DNA of 19,250 bases, from assembly GCA_910579145.1 (NCBI GenBank), contig CAJTTQ010000039.1, positions 6,103-25,352 of the forward strand, in the 5' to 3' direction. The DNA is from an uncultured Eubacterium sp. Lineage in GTDB: Bacteria > Bacillota > Clostridia > Lachnospirales > Lachnospiraceae. Below are positions 15,678 to 19,250 of the stretch, piece by piece; positions within the stretch are counted from its first letter, which is position 1, and every line of letters starts with the position of its first letter. Both the position numbers and the translations under genes were made by a program. The notes below the pieces were generated by a model. It was given only the letters and a program-made list of their open reading frames with translations, ran no database searches and was not told the DNA's origin.

Positions 15678-15769
15678 CAGCACTAAAGTGCTGGCGGTAA
15701 AAAGCGGAATAACTGCATAAGAAGAGCAGGATGTGCGCATATTATAGAGCAGAGAAAGGCTGCGGCACA
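15678..15769 (+). promoter_or_regulatory. Two hairpins in the gap before the amidohydrolase gene
   Basis: CAGCAC / GTGCTG (15678-15683 with 15688-15693) starts right at the SDR stop codon and has no T-run. A second stem, TGTGCGCA (15732-15739) with TGCGGCACA (15761-15769, one bulged base), spans a 21-base loop. They could be RNA processing or stability elements; no convincing promoter is visible in this 117-base gap. Confidence 0.35.
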
Positions 15770-15794
15770 CATACTGCAGAAATGGTGGATTCTT

Positions 15795-16964
15795 ATGTTT
15801 TTTATTCATGGAAAGATTATGACGATGGCGGGGAAAACGTATGAGGACGGGTATGTCCACGTGACGGGAAAAAAGATCGCGTCGGTGGGGAAAATGGAGG
15901 AACTGGCGTTGGGGGATAAGGGAAGGCAGAGTGAGGTTGGCGAGAAGGTGATCGACGTACGCGGTGCTTTTGTTTTGCCCGGGTTGATCGACGCCCATTG
16001 TCATGTCGGGATCTGCGAGGAAAAATGGGGCGTGGCCGGGGATGACTGTAATGAAGTGACGGATCCGGTGACGCCCCATTTTCGCGCGCTCGATGCCATA
16101 AATCCGATGGATCCGGCGTTCCACGACGCGATCGGCGCCGGCGTGACGGCGGTCATGGCGGGGCCGGGCAGCTCGAATGTCGTGGGCGGCCAGTTTGTGT
16201 TTATGAAAACGCAGGGCAGGCGTGTCGATCACATGGTCGTGAAGGCGCCGGCGGCGATGAAGGTGGCGTTTGGCGAGAATCCGAAAAATAATTATGGCGA
16301 GAAAGATAAGACGCCGTCGAGCCGTATGGCGATCGCCGGGATGCTGCGGGAGGAACTGTACCGGGCGTGCCGCTACCGCGAACAGAAAGAGTGGGGACGG
16401 CTGGAGGAACCGGATTTCCGGATGGAGAGCTGGCTTCCGGTTTTGCGGAAGGAAATTCCGCTAAAGGCTCATGTGCACCGGGCGGATGATATCCTGACGG
16501 CGATCCGCATCGGGAAAGAATTTGAACTGGATCTGACGCTGGATCACTGTACCGAGGGGCATCTTGTGGCTGATGAGATCGCCGGTTCCGGTTATCCGGT
16601 CATTGTCGGGCCGCAGTTGACGTCCCGGTCGAAGCTGGAAATACAGAATATGGATTTTAAGACGGCGGGCGTTCTCGAGCGGGCAGGCGTGAAGACGGCG
16701 ATCATGAGCGATCATCCGGTTTCGCTCGTTCGTTACCTGCCACTGTATGCCGGACTGAATGTCAAGCATGGGCTATCAATGGAAGGCGGCTTGAAGGCGG
16801 TGACGATCCATGCGGCTGAGATTTGCGGCGCAGCCGACCGGGTGGGGTCGCTGGAGGCGGGGAAGGATGCGGATATCGCGGTATTTTCGGGAAATCCGAT
16901 GGAAGTATTTGTGGAGACGCTGTATACGATGATCGACGGAGAAATCGTGTATGAGAGGGAGTGA
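15795..16964 (+). CDS. Metal-dependent amidohydrolase, imidazolonepropionase-related (COG1228 type)
   Basis: This is a cytoplasmic amidohydrolase-superfamily enzyme (389 aa). A small N-terminal strand domain (MFFIHGKIMTMAGKTYEDGY) is completed by the C-terminal segment GKDADIAVFSGNP, as usual in this fold. Metal-site residues are visible: H68 and H70 in DAHCHVG, H226/H228 in KAHVHRADD, H251 in LDHCTEGH and D306 in MSDHP. The family cleaves amide or cyclic C-N bonds, including imidazolonepropionate and some N-acyl or peptide substrates, but no hut gene is near and the substrate is unknown. GGTGG lies six bases before the ATG. It is the last gene of the plus-strand block; its link to the sugar-type genes upstream is only positional. 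Confidence 0.85.
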   Translation: MFFIHGKIMTMAGKTYEDGYVHVTGKKIASVGKMEELALGDKGRQSEVGEKVIDVRGAFVLPGLIDAHCHVGICEEKWGVAGDDCNEVTDPVTPHFRALDAINPMDPAFHDAIGAGVTAVMAGPGSSNVVGGQFVFMKTQGRRVDHMVVKAPAAMKVAFGENPKNNYGEKDKTPSSRMAIAGMLREELYRACRYREQKEWGRLEEPDFRMESWLPVLRKEIPLKAHVHRADDILTAIRIGKEFELDLTLDHCTEGHLVADEIAGSGYPVIVGPQLTSRSKLEIQNMDFKTAGVLERAGVKTAIMSDHPVSLVRYLPLYAGLNVKHGLSMEGGLKAVTIHAAEICGAADRVGSLEAGKDADIAVFSGNPMEVFVETLYTMIDGEIVYERE

Positions 16965-16983
16965 AGGGGAGTGAGGGGCGCAA

Positions 16984-17010
16984 AAGATCGCGCAGGTGGT
17001 TGAAAAATGA
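16984..17010 (+). pseudogene. Possible 3' remnant of a second Rpn-like gene
   Basis: Bases 16984-17002 match 18094-18112 inside the Rpn gene at 18 of 19 positions and encode the same KIAQVV residues. After GGTTG the fragment continues AAAAATGA, matching the bases after the GGTTG at the very end of the Rpn gene (18151-18160). It looks like an Rpn 3' end that lost about 43 bases between two GGTTG repeats. The fragment is very short, so chance cannot be excluded. Confidence 0.4.
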
Positions 17011-17028
17011 GGGGTATTTTAGTATAAT
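17000..17028 (+). promoter_or_regulatory. Near-consensus promoter for the Rpn-like gene
   Basis: TTGAAA (17000-17005), a 17-base spacer and TATAAT (17023-17028). The leader is about 85 bases. The -35 lies inside the putative Rpn remnant, across its deletion junction. Confidence 0.88.
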
Positions 17029-17121
17029 GAAGTTGGCAGGGGCGGGGGTAAGATAATAAAATGGAATAAGAGAAGAAGAACCAACGCTTGCCGTACAAAA
17101 TGAAAAGGGTGGTGGGTAACG

Positions 17122-18156
17122 GTGAAAGCGGATACGGTTACGAAGGACTATGTAAAGGATGCGGATATTTTTGCGGATATTTTTAATTACTATATTTATG
17201 GCGGACAGGCGGTGATCCGGCCGGAGCAGCTTACAGAGAGGGATTGCACGAAGACGGTATTGCCGTATGGCGCGGACGGCTCTTTGATTCCCGTCCAGAA
17301 GTTCCGCGATGCGCAGAAGTTATATGCGGCGAAGACAGATGGGAAGAATGAATATGTTCTCTATGGCGTCGAGGCGCAGTCGGAGGTTCATTATGCGATG
17401 GCGGTGAGAAACAATCTGTACGATGCGCTCGAGTACGCAGGGCAGGTGGAAGAGGCGGCAAAATCGCACCGCAGGGAGCGGAAACGGGAGAAAGAGCGGA
17501 GGGAATGCAGGCAGGAAGCTAACCTGGATTCAGGTGAGAAGAGAAAGACTCCCAATGCGGGTGAGTTTTTGAGCGGTTTTTGGAAAGAAGATCGCTTGAT
17601 TCCATCTGTGACGGTGACGATATTTTTTGGCGCTGAGGAATGGGATGGGCCGTTGAGCCTGTTCGATCTGATGGATGCGTCAGATCCAGCAATAATGTCC
17701 TGCATGGATAATTACCATGTCAGGCTCATTTCGCCCGCGCGGATGTCAGACGAGGAGATCATGAAGTTTCAGTCCAGTCTGCGGGAAGTCATGTTTTTTA
17801 TCAAGTATTCGAGGGACAGGGAGAATCTGAGCCGGATACTGAAGGTGGATGAAAAGCGTTTTCGGGAACTGGAGCGCAGGGCGGCGGATGTTATTGAAGT
17901 GATTACGAATTCGGGTATAAAATGCGGAGAAGGCGAGGAGGCGGTTGATGTGTGTCAGGCTATACAGGAAATGAGGATGGAGGAAAGACGGATTGGGGAA
18001 CAGAGAGGGGAACTGAAAGGGGAACAGAATGGAAAACTGAAAAAGGCAAGGGAAATAGCCAAGAGTCTGTACGAAATGGGGTTTGATGTGGAGAAGATTG
18101 CGCAGGTGGTTGGTTATGCTGAAGAAATGGTGGAGGGATGGATCAGGGAAGGTTGA
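17122..18156 (+). CDS. Rpn family recombination-promoting nuclease / YhgA-like putative transposase
   Basis: The protein (344 aa) belongs to the PD-(D/E)XK Rpn/YhgA-like family. E. coli Rpn proteins are DNA endonucleases that raise RecA-independent recombination; despite the name they are not proven transposases. The N-terminus (KDADIFADIFNYYIYGG) and the core YVLYGVEAQSEVHYAMAVRNNLYDALEY are the family hallmarks, with the E-x-Q catalytic element in the latter. A strongly basic insert (about 113-140, RRERKREKERR) follows the core; a charged helical tail has GEQRGELKGEQNGKLKKA, then a small HTH-like end (MGFDVEKIAQVVGYAEEMVEGW). The start is GTG at 17122 after GGTGG; this is the only good site in frame. 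These genes are often multi-copy, in line with the remnant just upstream. Confidence 0.88.
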   Translation: MKADTVTKDYVKDADIFADIFNYYIYGGQAVIRPEQLTERDCTKTVLPYGADGSLIPVQKFRDAQKLYAAKTDGKNEYVLYGVEAQSEVHYAMAVRNNLYDALEYAGQVEEAAKSHRRERKREKERRECRQEANLDSGEKRKTPNAGEFLSGFWKEDRLIPSVTVTIFFGAEEWDGPLSLFDLMDASDPAIMSCMDNYHVRLISPARMSDEEIMKFQSSLREVMFFIKYSRDRENLSRILKVDEKRFRELERRAADVIEVITNSGIKCGEGEEAVDVCQAIQEMRMEERRIGEQRGELKGEQNGKLKKAREIAKSLYEMGFDVEKIAQVVGYAEEMVEGWIREG

Positions 18157-18280
18157 AAAACTGGCACTTAGGACACCATAAAAGATGACAAGTTTTCTAA
18201 TCCCTTATTCAATAACAGTAATTATTGGATTAATTCAACGTTAGTTGGAAAAATCAAAGGGCATGAATAATTGCGAAATC

Positions 18281-18315
18281 AGGGGTATGACATGCTCATA
18301 CCCCTAAATATTTTT
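18281..18315 (+). terminator. Intrinsic terminator after the Rpn gene, overlapping the opposing gene's end
   Basis: Perfect 10-base arms AGGGGTATGA and TCATACCCCT close a CATGC loop and are followed by AAATATTTTT. The right arm contains the stop codon and last codons of the minus-strand glycosyltransferase gene. On the minus strand the hairpin is followed by GATTTCGCAATTATT, so weaker bidirectional action is possible. The remaining intergenic part, 18157-18280, holds an AT-rich CAATAA/TTATTG repeat but no gene. Confidence 0.88.
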
Positions 18316-19250
18316 CCCAAAATTCTTTTGTGGTCAGCTCTCCGGCGTGTTTCTGAAAATCGTCCAAAACACGGTCGTAATTTTTATGGATCAGCCGGCG
18401 CGCTTTCATACAGCGTGCAAGTGTAATGAATAGTTGTGGATAACTTCTTTTCACCAAAAACCCTTTGTTCGAGTCGGGATCAAAAAGGAGGGCTTTTTTG
18501 CAGCGGTACCAAAAACGCGGGTGGGCTCCCATCGCGATGGGAATACACTCGCTTTTTCCGGGCAGAAGCCAGCCGTTCATTGTTAGTTTCTGCTTTGTGG
18601 AGAATGACTGTGGTCGATAAAGTTCCTCTTCGGTTGGTTTTTTATAATATATGTCAACGTGGCATTCTTCTAAGAGGGAAGACACGTCCTCTGGCTGGTA
18701 TCCCATCTTCATGATTTCGCCGTGAAGTCGTACCGGATCCTGTTCTTTTAAAAAGTTTACCCCCTTGCAGAAATCTTCGACTCCACGCAGGATCAGCTTC
18801 TGGTCTTCGTATCTGAATTTCAGCAGTTTTGCGATTAACTGGTGGCAGATCCGATTTTTAATGCTCTTTTTTGAATAATCAGGATGGTGGATTGCGTCGC
18901 AGATCAGTCCGTTTCGCATGTCATAATATTCCATCGAGGAAGCCCGGCGGTTAAAAAAGGCGCCATGCCATACGGAAATACCATTTAACGTAATGATGTT
19001 TTTGTGGTAACGCAGCGAATATTCCACATCATCTATATGGATAAAGACCGGAAGAGGGAGTGATCTGTTAAATTTGCGTTTCATCGGGATACAACAGTAC
19101 CACCAGCCGTTGTAATCAAAAGGAACCCGATTTTCGTTTTCCACAACAGCGAATTCCTCTCGAAGGTCATATCCTGATTTGAGTATATCAAATCGGCCTT
19201 TGTTCCAATTTGCACCATGTTCATTTTGGATATAAGGGATGTCTAAATTC
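18296..19250 (-). CDS. GlfT2-like family 2 glycosyltransferase, C-terminal part (5' end outside window)
   Basis: The frame is open to the window edge; the GTG at 19144 is internal, since upstream codons continue as NIPYIQ-like sequence with GANWNKGRFDILKSGYDLR, a conserved stretch of the family. Visible hallmarks are DYNGWWYCCIPM, LPVFIHIDDVEYSLR (acidic, metal- and acceptor-site region), ISVWHGAFFNRR and YYDMRNGLI, which together mark the GlfT2-type GT2 enzymes that use UDP-galactofuranose or related donors. The last 150 residues form the helical C-terminal domain. By family it adds sugars to a surface glycan at the inner membrane. Base composition is visibly more AT-rich than the genes at 12864-16964, consistent with a glycan locus acquired separately. 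Donor and acceptor cannot be assigned. Confidence 0.88.
   Translation of the reverse strand, partial: NLDIPYIQNEHGANWNKGRFDILKSGYDLREEFAVVENENRVPFDYNGWWYCCIPMKRKFNRSLPLPVFIHIDDVEYSLRYHKNIITLNGISVWHGAFFNRRASSMEYYDMRNGLICDAIHHPDYSKKSIKNRICHQLIAKLLKFRYEDQKLILRGVEDFCKGVNFLKEQDPVRLHGEIMKMGYQPEDVSSLLEECHVDIYYKKPTEEELYRPQSFSTKQKLTMNGWLLPGKSECIPIAMGAHPRFWYRCKKALLFDPDSNKGFLVKRSYPQLFITLARCMKARRLIHKNYDRVLDDFQKHAGELTTKEFWEKYLGV

Noticed and set aside
15147..16232. Minus-strand open frame of 361 codons across the SDR and amidohydrolase genes
   Set aside because: It lies antisense to two clear enzymes and the gap between them, has a His/Arg-rich composition typical of a reverse-complement frame in GC-rich coding DNA, and matches no family I recognise.
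17122..18156. Insertion sequence around the Rpn-like gene
   Set aside because: No terminal inverted repeats or target duplications were found; the 19-base repeat lies inside the gene's 3' end and upstream of it, not at element ends.

Overview
The window looks like chromosomal DNA from a Lachnospiraceae-type member of the Clostridia. The grounds are moderate GC content, strong GGAGG-type ribosome binding sites, sigma-A-like promoters, a lone UgpC/MsmK-class sugar-ABC ATPase, a CdaR-like sugar-diacid regulator, an FtsEX / M23 hydrolase / S41 protease cluster and an Rpn/YhgA-like nuclease gene. I cannot name a genus from sequence alone.

Layout. (a) 1-841: 3' part of a YitT-family membrane protein. 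(b) 877-2154: a self-contained unit of promoter, UgpC-class ATPase and a strong intrinsic terminator, with no permease or binding-protein genes beside it. (c) 2170-7500: a CdaR-like regulator followed by a tightly packed cell-envelope operon: ftsE and ftsX (overlapping), a secreted coiled-coil M23 peptidase and a membrane-anchored PDZ/S41 protease. FtsEX probably gates the M23 hydrolase at the division site, and the S41 protease may trim or clear a partner. (d) 7560-9038: argH on the minus strand, convergent with the protease gene. Its promoter is very clear, and two related palindromes 31 bp apart lie just downstream, which look like operators. (e) 9093-16964: a plus-strand block with its own extended -10 promoter. 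It holds a 706-residue protein with two tandem DUF6270/SGNH-like modules, an NSS-family sodium symporter, a YerE-like thiamine-diphosphate enzyme, an extended SDR sugar epimerase/reductase and a COG1228-type amidohydrolase. (f) 16965-18315: an Rpn/YhgA-like PD-(D/E)XK nuclease gene behind a near-consensus promoter. Next to it is a short fragment that looks like the 3' end of a second Rpn copy. (g) 18296-19250: the C-terminal part of a GlfT2-like glycosyltransferase on the minus strand, running out of the window and converging on the Rpn gene across a shared hairpin.

The best candidate for something undescribed is block (e) together with (g). A duplicated SGNH-like protein, a ThDP enzyme of the type that adds two-carbon branches to keto-sugars, and a sugar SDR would together make sense as a surface-glycan modification module, with the glycosyltransferase at the edge of the window supporting a glycan context. 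This is inference: no complete nucleotide-sugar pathway is visible here. No tRNA, rRNA, CRISPR array, insertion sequence or recognisable riboswitch was seen, and no stretch over 300 bases lacks a gene.
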